64,000 nucleotides of DNA from Apium graveolens (lineage: Eukaryota; Streptophyta; Magnoliopsida; Apiales; Apiaceae). How positions within the stretch are numbered: the first letter of the stretch is position 1; every line of letters starts with the position of its first letter. Positions 9,866 to 21,962 of the stretch are shown one piece after another. The notes beneath the pieces are model-generated. The model worked only from the letters and a program-made list of their open reading frames with translations, was not told where the DNA came from and searched no databases. A program made the translations under genes and the position numbers. Location: positions 236,372,201 through 236,436,200 of the forward strand of contig NC_133649.1 in the NCBI RefSeq assembly GCF_009905375.1, in the 5' to 3' direction.

Positions 9866-10990
9866 ATGAATACACAGAAAATCAGTAGCATCAAAATCCC
9901 TACCTTTGACAAAGCTAACTACACTCTTTGGAAAAAGAAAATGATGCTGTATATCAGGATGGCCAATCCACTCTACATTCAGATCCTCAAGAATGGACCC
10001 TTCATTCCCATGGTTAGAGTTGAGGAATCTACAGATGGAGACATGGTTATCCCAGCCCATTTTACTCCAAAAGATCCTTTTGAGTATAGTGACCCTGAAA
10101 AGGAGAAATTTTCCCTGGATAACAGCTTGCAACTAATGTTGATTGAGTCACTTGACAATGTGATGTACAACAACATTGTCAACTGTGGCACTGCCAAGCA
10201 AATATGGGAAAAGATTGAGATACTCTGTGAGGGAACTGAGGAAGTTAGGTCAAACCAGAGAAGAATACTGATTTCACAGTATGAGGGTTTTATGGCAAAG
10301 CCAAAGGAAAGCATTACTGATGTGTTTGAAAGATTCTATAAACTGATAAATGACTTGCAACTTCATGACAAATACTATGAAGCTGAAGAAGTGATCCTAA
10401 AGTTCTTGCTTACTCTCCCTGATCATTTGGAACAGAAAATCTCATCAATCAGGGAAGGAAGAGACTTGAGCAGAATAACTCTGGAAGTTCTATATGGAAT
10501 TCTCAAAACATATGAACTAGAGATGATTCAAAGGAAATCATTGAGATCTGGTCAAGGACATGTTATGGATGGCTCAAGTGCTTTAATTGTTAATGAAAGC
10601 CAAACATCCAATGATGAACCAAGATCTCAAACTCCAGTTGCCTCAACAAGTGAGCAAAGAACAAATGATTCATAGGAGCAAGTCATTCTGGAATTGGAAA
10701 AAGATGAGTTCTATACTCTTGAAGAACTGGATAAGCTAGATCAGCTAATGGCCTATTTGGCTAGAAAATTCTCTAATATTAGAGTAAAGAAGCCAAGATA
10801 CTTCAAGAGTAAAGGACAGTCTTTCAACAAAGACAACAGCTGGAAGGAAAAAGGGAAGTACAATTCTGATAGCAAGAATGACTACAAAACTGGATCTGTT
10901 GACAGATCTAAGATAAGGTGCTTCAATTGTGATAAACTAGGCCACTTTGCTACAGAATGCAATGAAACCCAAGAAGGCAAAGAAAGATAA
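9866..10990 (+). pseudogene. gag: Copia A gag
   Basis: Gag forms the virus-like particle of the element. The frame starts M-N-T-Q-K-I-S-S-I-K-I-P and carries the plant copia Gag signature: F-D-K-A-N-Y-T-L-W-K-K-K-M near residue 13, then D-N-V-M-Y-N-N-I-V-N-C and A-K-Q-I-W-E-K-I, and later L-T-L-P-D-H-L. A TAG at 10673 splits it from a second part in the same frame, which ends with a CCHC zinc knuckle (C-F-N-C-D-K-L-G-H-F-A-T-E-C) near 10918. The frame is lost soon after the knuckle. The TAG fits a CAG-to-TAG change. Confidence 0.85.
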
Positions 10991-11737
10991 AGCTTATCTT
11001 GAACTTGAAGCAAAGTATGAAGCTCTTTTGAAGAAATAACAAATCAAAGCTTATATCGCAGAAGGTAAAAGTTGGGATGACTCTGAAAATGATGAAGATG
11101 AAGAACTTGGTAACTATGCACTCATGGCCTTGGAGCAAGGAGAATCATCATCATCTAAATCACAGGTACCAACTCTTACCACCATTGATTTAAATGTGAA
11201 TCAATATAAGGAAACTGTTGAAAAGATGAGTACATAAATGTTTCACATTCATACAAGCATGGTGGCTGCAAATGAAGAAGTGAGCAGACTGATAAAAATG
11301 AATGAGAAGCTTGAGAATGAAAAATATGGAACTAAATTATTGATAGTAGAGCTTGAAGCCCTGAAACAAGAAAATGGTTATCTGAAGAACAAGATCAAGT
11401 GTGCAAATGAGATTGAGGCTGTGCTAAGGGAAAAACTGGAGAAAACTGAAGTAAAGTTGAAGTCCTTCAATAATGTATCTGAATTGGTTGGTCAGTACCA
11501 TGAGAAAAACAAACCATGTGCAAACATTGTTATTCTTCTTGATTATGATGCTTTGAACAACAAAAAGAAAAACATAAGGGATAAATGAAAAACAACAGAG
11601 AATGAAAATGTTCCAGCAATGCTGAAAAAGGTAGGGTCACCTGTGTTCAAGGCTTGTAAAGTAGACTTCAGTGAAAAAGAATTGATTATCAAGCAAAAAA
11701 TTGCAGATGAGGATAATGTCAACTCCGTCTAATATTG
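10991..11737 (+). pseudogene. Copia A post-knuckle coiled-coil region
   Basis: Frames downstream of the knuckle encode an acidic patch (D-D-S-E-N-D-E-D-E-E, near 11080) and, at 11238-11588, a Leu/Glu/Lys-rich heptad-like helix typical of the spacer between Gag and protease in SIRE-type elements. Several stops and frameshifts occur. Similarity ends about 11737, before any protease motif. Confidence 0.6.
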
Positions 11738-11986
11738 GATTGTGCTCCTTGCAACTCGATTCTATAAACAAAAGGACTATCTTAATTGACAGAACCAACT
11801 TAATTGACGTAACTATACGTCTTGATGTCTACCCGATCGTTTATAACTAATCATGATATTTTAAAACTATAAACAGATAACATGCATATCATGTAACATG
11901 TAATCATATTATTCGTATAAAACGTAATCACATACTTCACGTAACACATAAGTCAAATTATTAAAACATAGATCTCGGTACGTTTA
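11738..11986. other. Unassigned segment between copia A and LTR E
   Basis: AT-rich, with several ACGTAA/CATGTAA phrases. It has no coding pattern and I cannot tie it to copia A or to LTR E. It may belong to an older LTR split by element E. Confidence 0.3.
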
Positions 11987-14900
11987 TGTAACACCCCCAG
12001 ATCCGGGGTCGGGGATCCGGGTCATCACGGTCTTTCTTTCCATAATATCACTTAACTTAATTAATAATAAATAACCTCATGCTGTGACCCCACACTAACA
12101 CACACCACAACACGTTATAGTCTCAAAGATGAAATTGAAATAAGTACAAGTCCTTGAATCCACAAATTAAAAGTTATTATAACCCAAAATGATTACTTAA
12201 TAAGTTTATAGTTAATTGCCATTATCTGCCACAAGTTATAATTATACATAATTGATTGGCAAAAGTAGAATGCCTGATCTACAGATAGATCTACCTCTGC
12301 AGCTATAGCAGCTATGATATCAACGGGAAGGCGCGGGATGCTTCCCATGCTCTTGCGCTGGGTCTGCTTGAGTCTGGCCATCCTTCCTAACTGTTGTTGT
12401 ATGATGAAGAAATGAAGCAAGAGTGAACATTACAGTTCGCAAGATAATATATAGTTTAATCAATAATGTAAGTATCTAAATAGATAACTTACTGGAAACC
12501 TTTATAAAGTGTAAGATAATTACTTACTGGATATAAGCTAAAAGGGAGATGAAGTTACCAAATACTTCACTATACTTATATCATTTTAGGAAACTACTTG
12601 AACTACCACTGCTCAAAGTATAATAAGTTTTCGAAGTTCGTCACATAGATGAGACTACAAGATAAGACTTGAATGGATTCAGTCTTTGAAATATCGGTTG
12701 AAAGAATGAAGTTACGAGATACTTCATTAGTCCCGATGATATATACCTATATATATACATCTCATACACTCTTCTGCTATTATAAGTATAAACAGAGTTG
12801 TCATTCCCAAGAATTTTGTAAAGAAGATACTTTGGCATAAACCTGATATTTTGCTAATCAGGCAAAGATACCGATAAGTAACCTTTTCTACTAGTAGATG
12901 GACGAATTCCCCACTGGTCATCACCCTGGCCGCATTAGGACCTATGCTGGACTGCCACCCAACCACTTATGCATTGATGGACTCCCACTGAGCCACTTAC
13001 ACTTTCATGGATGCCCACTGAGCCCATGTTGCTTATGCCGACTCAAATAGATGGACTTTCTTCCCGAATGTTGGGCAAGTAATCAAAATGTTTTCTCAAA
13101 ACAGCAACCTCGTTGCGAATATAAAATACACCAAAGAGTCGGGTCCCTTAGGTTTTGAGCGAGTGTTTAAATCCCCTTCAAAAGGAAGATCTTAAATCTA
13201 AAAATGAGTTTTGGGATCCACTCTAACTCTTAAAATCATTTTGAAGACTCGAAAACATTTTAAAGAATGTTTAGAGTAATGATGATTTAATAAAATAAAT
13301 CAATCCCGATATATTAGAAAATATCTGAATATTATTATTTAAATAATATTCCCATAAGGATAATCTTTATAAAAATAATTGAAGTAAAAGTTTTAAAACT
13401 CCTACTTGAAATGAATAATAAATAACCAAAGATATACTTATACGAAAGTACGATCTTTATTTGAATAATCGAAAATAAGTTTGATTATTATTCAAACTAT
13501 CGAATATAACTTATTCAATTAATAGTTATAGAAAACTATATATATATAAATATATATATTATAATCGGGAACATCAACTCCCGGTTTAGAAAAATGTTCA
13601 CCTCTGGGTCCCCTATATTAAGGGTATACGCAACTACTGCTTATCTCTAGCATATGTATTATGCAGCTTATAAGCATTTGAATTGATAATAGAATATCAA
13701 GATTTTCACAACATGCATATATATTCCATATCAACATACTCCAATATATCTCAAGATTTGCTAATAACAGTCATGCACTTATCTCAAGATAATGCATCGA
13801 TATATTTACATCACAACAACAGTATAACGGGTAGAAAATTTGCCTGAGCGACTGGGGGTGGTAAAAGGCCTGGGGCGAGTCTGGTAACCTATAAACAACA
13901 TATAAGTTGGAATTAAACCACGGTCGCTTAAGAAACTAGTCTTTAACCAATTAGACCCTAACGTTCACTTTTGCGCTTAACGATTCACATAAGTCGCTCG
14001 AGTACCCTCGGCTCCACCAATTTTAATAACTTAACCGTTATGAATTTTAAGGCGACTCTTTCGCGAATACTCTACCAACTGACCTATTGACCTTACATAA
14101 TTGTTTCATACTCCAAATAGTCATTTAAGGACCTTAACCAAGGTTTCAAAGTAAGGCGAGGGGAAATGGTTCGTTCGCGAAACGCCGTTACTTAAAACGG
14201 TCGTTTCTCCTAAACCGTACATCGGATTTAAGCGAACCACATATCAAAACGAAGCTTACGACATAATCTAGCTAGACATGGAAAAGTCACAGATTAAACA
14301 GTTAGCTCTCTGTCCCGAACACTAAGAACAAGCAGTTGTATGAAATTGGGCATTACGACGACTATGTTTACGCGATTACCAAGTTTTAAACCACTCCAAA
14401 CAACCACAATTCCACTCACAACCAACAATACAACCAACCCTCATCCAAAACTTACTACATCAGTCCCCAAATCTCAAGATTTTCCAATTCATTCAACCCC
14501 AAACATGAACTACTAACTATACTTAAGTTTCATTAACTATAAACAAGATTCCAACATCCAAATCACTACAAATCCAATCCAAACTCTAAATACACAAGCA
14601 TCATGCTTCAAATTTACTATAACAATAAACCTAATAATCAAAGTGAAGTTAGGGTTTGGAGGTGTTATACCTTCCTTGGAGTGATTAGAGTAGCTAGGAA
14701 GCCTTAAGAAGCCTTGAGATAGCTTAGGAATGCTTCGATCTTAAAGGAAAATCAAAGAAAACAAAGTTAGTAACTTGAAAACACTACTCATTGTATTCTT
14801 CCTTGATTTATTGGAAGAGATTCATGAAGAATTGGAGGCTTAAACTTCTAGGATAGCCATAACTAATCATAAGGGACCTTGGATAATTACCTTGTAATTT

Positions 14901-15616
14901 AACAAAGCTTGGATCTTGATTTTTGGAAATTTTCTTCTTGAAAAATGAAGAAGGCCGAGAGCTTCTTCTTCTTGGGAGGGTTTTTACTTTGCTAAATGAG
15001 TTTATGGTGGAAAATGGAAGTGAATGGGATATTTGGGTGATAAATGGATTGATTAAAGTGAGTGGAGTGCTAAGCATGACATCACCTTGGTGACTTCATC
15101 ATTTGCCACTTGTCATCACTTGGTAGTGGAAGCATCTTCTTATGCTAATCCTTGCTTAAATGCTTGATTATCATCCTTAATCCTTGCACTAATCTCTCTT
15201 GCAGTACTTGTCATTTAATTATTTTACGACTCGTTTATCGTTCGTTCTTGCTAATCGTTTAAGGGATCATATCCGGGATCTTATTACTTGGGTTCCCTTA
15301 ACCTTTCTCAATATATTATATTCCTTTTATGATCCTCTCTTATAATCCTTGAATTTAAATCCTTTTAATCATGTTACCTTATACTCAATTCTTTCAGTAT
15401 CTGGTGGATTTTCGGGAAAAATCAAAACGTTCGAATTTGGATTCTGACGATCTTTACATACACTTATATACAATATGGAGTACTAATAAGATCTTAGAAT
15501 ATTAATAAAAGAACTCCTGCATAGTGTGGCATGAAAAGTTTTCTTAATCAGCATAATCAGCAAAATCACTATTCATAAGGGTTACAAAAAGTCGAAATTT
15601 TTTTGAGGTTATTACA
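11987..15616 (-). mobile_element. 3' LTR of chromovirus E (Tekay-like)
   Basis: Begins TGTAACACCCCCAGATCC and ends GAGGTTATTACA (+ strand); on the minus strand it starts TGTAATAACC directly after a polypurine tract. Length is 3,630 bp, in the range of Tekay/Del chromovirus LTRs. Its terminal ~320 bp recur at 16242-16561 and its terminal ~1.8 kb at 62133-64000. The LTR end carries a near-palindrome (GATCCGGGGTCGGGGATCCGG split by one base). Confidence 0.8.
12949..13040. repeat. ~30-bp tandem repeat in LTR E
   Basis: Three imperfect units start at about 12949, 12979 and 13009, each built on GGACT(G/C)CCAC followed by GAGCCACTTA and a short spacer. The homologous LTR at 63397-63485 has the same three-unit block. 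Confidence 0.55.
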
Positions 15617-15630
15617 GTCTCCCCTTCTTA
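15617..15630 (-). other. Polypurine tract of chromovirus E
   Basis: Minus strand TAAGAAGGGGAGAC abuts the LTR start TGTAATAACC, the usual plus-strand primer position. Confidence 0.7.
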
Positions 15631-15649
15631 AAAGGATTTCGTCCCGGAA

Positions 15650-16241
15650 TCAGATAGAAAATAAATGGGGGTACTTTTCTAGCATTACGCTCTCTAGTTC
15701 CCAAGTTGACTCCTCCATATTATGATTCTGCCATAACACTCTGACTAGCTTGATCACTTTGTTCCGAAGCACCTGCTCCTTTTTATCCATAATCTTCACT
15801 GGCTTCTCCACGTAAGTCAGGTCTGGTTGCATGTCCACCTGCTCGTATTCCACTACGTGCCTGGCATCCCGATGATACTTCCTTAGCATTGACACATGGA
15901 ACACATTATGAACTTGTTGTAGGTTCGGGGGTAAGGCTAGCTTGTAAGCTAACTTCCCAATCCGTCTTAGTATCTCAAAAGGTCCAATGTATCTTGGACT
16001 TAGTTTCCCTTTCTTTCCGAACCTCAACAATCCCTTCCAAGGGGATACCTTTAGCAGTACTAAGTCCCCTACTTCATATTCTTTGTCCTTTCGGGCTAAG
16101 TCTGCATACTTCTTCTGTCGGTCTTGGGCTGCTACAAGCCTTCCTCTTATGAGATCCACTATGTCTTTGGTCCTTTGGACCACTTCGGGTCCAAGCATCT
16201 TTCGCTCCCCCACTTCATCCCAGTATAAGGGATACCAATTC
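15650..16241 (-). pseudogene. pol: Chromovirus E integrase C-terminus with chromodomain
   Basis: Integrase inserts the element cDNA; its chromodomain steers insertion to heterochromatin. The frame begins inside integrase (W-D-E-V-G-E-R), continues through A-A-Q-D-R-Q-K-K-Y-A-D, the G-P-F-E-I-L region with G-K-L-S-P-R-Y-I and V-H-N-V-F-H-V-S-M-L, and ends with a chromodomain-like block (V-L-W-Q-N then E-E-S-T-W-E-L-E) and P-H-L-F-S-I. Everything upstream (gag, protease, RT, RNase H, catalytic core) is missing: the frame is cut at 16241 by an LTR end. The surviving part has no stop. Confidence 0.85.
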
Positions 16242-16561
16242 TGTAACACCCCCAGATCCGGGGCCGGGGATCCGGGTCGTCACGGTCTTTCTTTCCATAA
16301 TATCACTTAACTTTATTAATAATAAATAACCTCATGCTGTGACCCCACACTAACACACACCAGAGATGAAATTGAAATAAGAACAAGTCCTTGAATCCAA
16401 AAATTAAAAGTTATTACAACCTAAAATGATTACTTAATAAGTTTACAGTTAATTGCCATTATCTTCCACAAGTTATAATTATACATAATTGATTCCCAAA
16501 AGTAGAATGCCTGATCTACAGATAGATCTATCTCTGCAGCTATATCAACTATGATATCAAC
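16242..16561 (-). mobile_element. Terminal fragment of an E-family LTR
   Basis: The first ~320 bases match 11987-12310 closely (TGTAACACCCCCAGATCC, the CACGGTC phrase, and the CTGCAGCTATA...GATATCAAC end), then similarity stops. On the minus strand it ends ...GTTACA directly before GAAT-TGGTATC, which is the start of a PBS, and the sequence then passes into integrase. It is best read as the remains of the 5' LTR of element E. Confidence 0.7.
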
Positions 16562-17787
16562 ACCCAAACCGGATCGTTTTGATCAATTTCCAACACCCAA
16601 ACGAATCAACACAATTCCAGAAACACGAATCCATCTCCTAAAATATCGATCAACTACTGGAACACAAAATCCGATCAAAACATACCCAAAAACCGGCGAA
16701 GCAATCAGAAAAATCCGATTACCCCTAATACTGAACGAAACTCACAGATATATGTCTCAAAGTAATCCTGGAATTCAAACAAACATATTTGAATAAGTTT
16801 AAACATCAAATAATTTATAAATTTAAAGTCAAAAACTAAAGAACACAAGAACTTCGACTTAATCATTCCCGGGATTAAACATCATAAATTTATACTCAAA
16901 TCGATCCTATAAATCATGAAGAAGCTATTTCTAACATCAAATTCAATCAATAATCATTCAAAATCAAAAACGAATTTCAAGATCAAGAACACTAAAATTG
17001 ATTTTTACCATTACTCAATCTCAGGTGCTAAAACTGGTATCAAATTAACGGGCTCGTTGAGAGGATTTTTTTGGTTACTAGAACATCAGATTTGGCTTCC
17101 TTAATCACCCAAAATCATTGATTCTTTGTTCTTGAATTAATTTCACCCCCAAAATTCTTGATTTTTGTTTTTAATAAAAATAAAATGAAATAAAATAATT
17201 AATTATGCTATTTATCCTTTTTGAAAAATAAATACCCCCAAAATTAATTTAGGGTGTTTTTATCCCCCAATTAAAATAATTAGGACCAAAAAAATAATTA
17301 TGGGGAATAATTTTTAAATCCGATAAATACAAAATTTTTGTCAAAATTCCTAAAAAATTATGAATAATTCAAAAATGCAAAAATAATGGGTATTTGAAAT
17401 ATGAATGATTTTATAAAAATAAAAATATGAATTTTGTGGGGTTTGAAGTCCCGGCGGGGTCCCGGTCCGTTGATTTTTGAAAAATCGAAACGATTCCTAA
17501 ATTAACAGAAAACCCCGAAAACACATAAACGTTCAAACACACATAAAACGAGATAAAATGAGTACCTCGATAAAGACGCAAATAAACACGCGTCCTGATT
17601 GCAGATTGATTCATATAAATACATTTCAAACACACAATAATTAATCGAAAAATTGTATGGTCCTTGCGGGGCCAAAAATAACAACTATAACACGTAATAT
17701 CATGGAAATAATCTTTTAAAACTCATAAAACACATTATATTTATTTAGTTAACACAAAATATTCACATAATTTTCCCGGATATTACA
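16562..17787. other. Unassigned LTR-like DNA
   Basis: No protein motif is seen. It ends CCCGGATATTACA, an LTR-like terminus, just before copia pol sequence resumes. It does not resemble the start of LTR E. It may be part of another long LTR that was joined to the E fragment by deletion. Confidence 0.35.
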
Positions 17788-17939
17788 ATGTGGAAGCAGG
17801 TACACTGGAATTGGTCTTTGTTCCAACATATTAGAAAGTAGCAGATATATTCACCAAGCCTCTCCGTGAAGCTACTTTCACAAGATTGGTGAATGAATTG
17901 GGAATGATATCAGGACAATTCTCAAACTCTAATATTTAA
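17788..17939 (+). pseudogene. pol: Copia A' RNase H C-terminus
   Basis: The frame gives L-E-L-V-F-V-P, one stop, then V-A-D-I-F-T-K-P-L, A-T-F-T-R-L-V-N-E-L-G-M, the near-invariant end of plant copia RNase H, followed by the expected stop at 17939. All upstream pol is absent. Whether it belongs to the same copy as gag at 9866 is not certain, because the short motifs of its downstream spacer (CTGATA type) differ from those of LTR A. Confidence 0.8.
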
Positions 17940-19188
17940 GACTACTGATATCTTGAAGCATGGTATCTTATTATGTGTTAGTACTTGTTAGATACTGATT
18001 ATTGTTCTAAATGTTGATACCATGATAACATGCAATTATCTTCTGTGAATCCTATGTGAAAACTGCATGTTGAACTATTGATTATGTGTACATGCTCTGT
18101 TATTGGTTAAACTTTCTTTGACTAATAGATCCTGTCAGTAGTTGATAAATTCTGATATTGCTCAAACCAGTGTTGACTGATAAATCCTGATAGTCGTAAT
18201 TAAAATACTGATAATGGTCGAACCATGATTGACTGTTATATTTCATTGATTATTTTGAATTTATTCGAAATAAATGGTTACACGGTATTTTTAATTAAAC
18301 AGTGAGTTAGTGGAATATCTTTTAGTTGCATTGACCATGTCTCGGATTTATCGTCGTAGGTTGATGAAAAAACTAGAAGATGAAAAGAATAAAAAGTCTG
18401 AGTAGTTAGATTGTTTTAGGATTTTATGTTTAAAATTCTATAGAATCTTGTACTTTGCTTCTTAATTACTGAAAATATTTTTGCCTTCTTTGACTCTTTA
18501 AGTGAATGAATGTTTACTATCTTATTTGTACTTGAATGTTTTTGACCGTACATATTCAAATCAGTACTGCATGCTTAATTTCAGATATTTTTAATAGTGC
18601 ATGTGAAGAAACTAATCTCTGTTTAAGTTCATATGTGCACTGCAGTACAGATTGAGCACACTACAGGAAGTAACTGCTGTTAAAGAAGAAATTTATGAAA
18701 GATTTAATTCTTAGCCAATGCGAATTATAGTCTTTGAGTGTACTTGACTATCTAAAATGTCTATTCAAGACATACTTTTGAGACTTTTTTTTTCTTATTC
18801 AAGAAAGTTGTTCACACTCATTTCTTAAAATTAACGCATCTTACATCTTAAATTTCTTCTTACAACTGAAACACTTGAATCCATTTCTCAAATGTTGCCA
18901 AAAATCAAGTCACATAATTCTTGAATTATGCTCACCACTCAGAAACAACATTCAGTTGGTTAATGACTACTTGCTAATGTAGATCTTAATGATACTAACA
19001 GAGACACGGAGGTTTCATCAGCTTTTACTGAAGACTCTGTGAGAGCTTTTAATAAACACATTCAAGTGTTAGTTCTTTACAAGAAGAAGAAGGTTTGATA
19101 TCATGGTACATGATAGTAACCTGGTCAAATCCTCTCCAATTCAAATGGAGGTTCTCATTTTTGGTGAACAACAACTGTCATAATTATA
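17940..19188 (+). other. Copia A' pol to extra-ORF spacer
   Basis: Noncoding in appearance, with repeated CTGATA/TTGATAAAT phrases around 18125-18235. A short basic frame near 18334-18406 (M-S-R-I-Y-R-R-R) may be the end of a small ORF like the one in copia B. Confidence 0.4.
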
Positions 19189-20687
19189 GTGTTAACTGTG
19201 AGTTTAATTGTGACTTCAGATTCACAAGGTATAAATACTGTTATTACTTTATCAGCATTTATTCTAAATACTGATTTAGTCTTTTCAGCATTTATTTTTT
19301 ATGATATAAATCTTGTTGGTATGATTACTTCTAGACCTTATTTAAGGACTACCTCTAGTTGTATGACCACAAATCATCCTTCTTTAGCCACCTCTTATTT
19401 CCGTAGGACAATCTTTCTGAGTTTTTTCTGTGAAATGTGTGAAAAGATTGAGAGAAAAACAGAATTAAAGAGAGGCGGGATCCTTCTTGGCAAAAGGAAA
19501 GGTCGATGGGAGATAGGATTTTGTAATCCTTATGAAGAATCTTGGACTATTAAAAGTCATGAGATGTGTGGTGTGAGGAGTAGTGAGACTACTTTAAAAG
19601 AATAAAGAGATTAAGTTTTACTTGTTATATGATTGCAGGTGCACAAAGTACTAAAGAAACAGATATTGAACAACAGTCTGTTGAATCTCAAATATACTCT
19701 GATGTACCAAGTGCTTTTAATCTCCTTGCAAGTCTAAGTACTGATACTTTCTTGCAGTCCATACATTCTACTATTCCACCACATGAGAAAATCCCTGTTA
19801 TTGTTGAAAAACAGTCCATTTACTCTGCTTTTCCATCACTTGAGAAAATCCCTGTTATTACTGAAAATGAAATAGCACAACATTCCATTCATAAGGTTTC
19901 ATTCATTTCAGGATCACCACAACATTCTATAGGAAATGAGGTCCTGGAAGTAAATTTTGAAGCTCAAGTTCATTTATCTACAATTCTTGAAGATGTGGAG
20001 TTAACTGCTGATGGTATGGAAGCTTCTGAAGTTGTTGGATCACATAATGCACCAATTTCTAATTTTATTCTACATGTTGAAGCCGGTGATGAAGTTCAGC
20101 AATTAGTGCAAAATCCAGTTGCTATTGAAGAATCTAATGATGGTGAAGAAGCTAATATTTCTAATACTACTATATATCCTGATGATGATCTTTTCTTCCC
20201 TGAAGATATGCCTATGCAAATGAGACAACAGAAAATGAAAGAGTTAGATGCTAAGAAGGAATATGATTATTTTGATAATCTCTGGAATCTTCATTGGAAA
20301 GATGATACATATCCTATTTCCAGAACAAAAGCTGTTGCACATCTGGAAACAATAGAACAGAAGATTGGGAATTTTGATATGCTGAATCATCTGAAAGCAT
20401 CAACTTTAGTTGTTAGATCCTTACATACAGCTCAAGAATAAACCACTTCTCAAATCAACTAAATCAAAGAATCATTGATTGCTTCAAGGCTGACTACTCA
20501 TCAGAAAATTCAGAAACAAATTGCATCAATAGTTGTCAGACAGAATGCAATTGAAGCCAGTCAAGCTAGATTGGAAGCTAAACAAGTTCAAATGTCTGAT
20601 CAACTTACAGAAGTACCGAATTCAATGCAGCTGATTCTTTCTCTACTGCTTGGTGATGATGCCAAAAAAGGAGGAGAAAATTATTAA
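19189..20687 (+). pseudogene. Copia A' extra ORF, partial
   Basis: Three open stretches (19189-19605, 19629-20441 and 20475-20687; the last two share a frame) encode a low-complexity, Ser/Glu/Ile-rich chain, then an acidic region (D-D-D-L-F-F-P-E-D-M-P), a helical segment and a C-terminal coiled coil with L-L-L-G-D-D-A-K-K. The coiled-coil end corresponds in position to the middle of the extra ORF of copia F. The first stretch is shared, in reverse, with copia B at 27166-27400 and 21880-21950. Function unknown; stops at 20441 and near 20460 break it. Confidence 0.6.
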
Positions 20688-20716
20688 ATCTTAATGCAAA
20701 CAGCTGACATTATTAA

Positions 20717-21496
20717 ATCATGTCTTCACTTTATCTTGTCGATAACTTAGAGTTCTCTAGTGAATTTTGACTTATCGATATCTCTAAGTTCTCTAGTAGA
20801 CTTAGACTTATCAATAACTCAAATTTCTCTAATGAATGTAGACTTGTCGATAACTCTGAGTTCTCTAGTGAAGAAATGACTTGTCGATATCTCCAATCTT
20901 CACATCTTCGATTTGCTTGTCGATATCTCTGATTTCTCTGTAAGCTTTCTGAGTTCTCTATAAGCCATTCTGGAGTTTTGGAATGACTTCTCTATAACAT
21001 TAAATCTGTGACTTGTAGAGATCTTGACTTAAAGTATTTTTCCTAAAACAACTTTATTCAACTCCAAGCTTCTTTATAATTCTTCTGAGGCATGATCTCT
21101 TGATCTTCTTCCAGATAAAATTCTTAGGCTTGATCTTGTTTATAGAAAAAGGCTCCAGTCTGCTCTTTTGACATTTTTACAGACTTTAAATGTTACAAGT
21201 ACAAAATACAAATTAAGATAATAACACAACTTACTTAGGGTTGACAAAACGATTTAGTCTTGTTTAGATACATGCATGTCTTGCACAACAATCTCTCCCA
21301 ATTGGTGAGAAGATTGCTTAACACACATTCATGCCTGTTAACAAGACTACCCCCAAGCTTAACAGATTATGAAAAGTAACAGTTCATTATTCTCCCTAGA
21401 TCAGATGTCCATTTGGCTATGCTTCACACTTTGACCAGGGCCACTAATGATATTGTTATCTTCAGTAATCTTTGACATCATCACTTATATATGACA
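20717..21496 (-). mobile_element. Partial 3' LTR of copia B, inverted copy of LTR A
   Basis: The minus strand starts TGTCATATATAAGTG right after a polypurine tract and matches the first ~780 bases of LTR A (8286-9066), including the GACTTATCGATA motif array. The match ends sharply at 20717 (GTGAAGACATGAT), where plus-strand extra-ORF sequence abuts. The distal half of the LTR is absent. Confidence 0.75.
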
Positions 21497-21962
21497 ATCT
21501 CCCCCAACTTGTTCATTATGAAAGTATGCACAAGTTCTGATTGATGATGTCAAAACTCTAACTAAATGTAGAACTCAGTCTTCCCAGTGCATTTAGATTT
21601 ACTCTTCTCTCCCCCTATAAAGAAGAGAGTATTATTGTCTTGCAACATCCATCAGCTGTTTTCGCATTTAGATATGTTCTCCCCCTTTTTGACATTATCT
21701 TGAGGTGGAAAGAATCAACTAGATGCATGTTGTTCAAGCTTTTTCCACTGTTCATTTAGAACAATATCTGCAGCTTCAAGCTATAGTGATTTCAACAGGT
21801 AGAATAGGAGATTTACTCAGACATGCAGAAAAAGTCTTTTAGTAACAAGTCCTAAACGCTATGTTCTTTTAATAAGTAGTCTCGCTACTTCTCACTGCAC
21901 TAGTCTCATGACTTTTAAGAGTTAGAGTTTCCTTACAAGGATTACTAAATCCAGACACTCAT
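21497..21962 (-). mobile_element. 3' end of copia B internal region with polypurine tract
   Basis: Minus strand AAGTTGGGGGAGAT (21510-21497) is the polypurine tract. Upstream in the element lie G-rich AAAGGGGGAGA phrases near 21680 and a stretch (21880-21950) matching copia A' near 19515-19600. It is separated from the rest of B by the solo LTR and resumes at 27164. Confidence 0.7.

Noticed and set aside
16551..17104. Plus-strand ORFs 16551-16796 and 16916-17104
   Set aside because: Low-complexity translation in LTR-like DNA with no start context or motif.
19189..20687. Host gene candidate
   Set aside because: Long open stretches look gene-like, but position after a copia RNase H end and a counterpart in copia B show it is the extra ORF of a retrotransposon.
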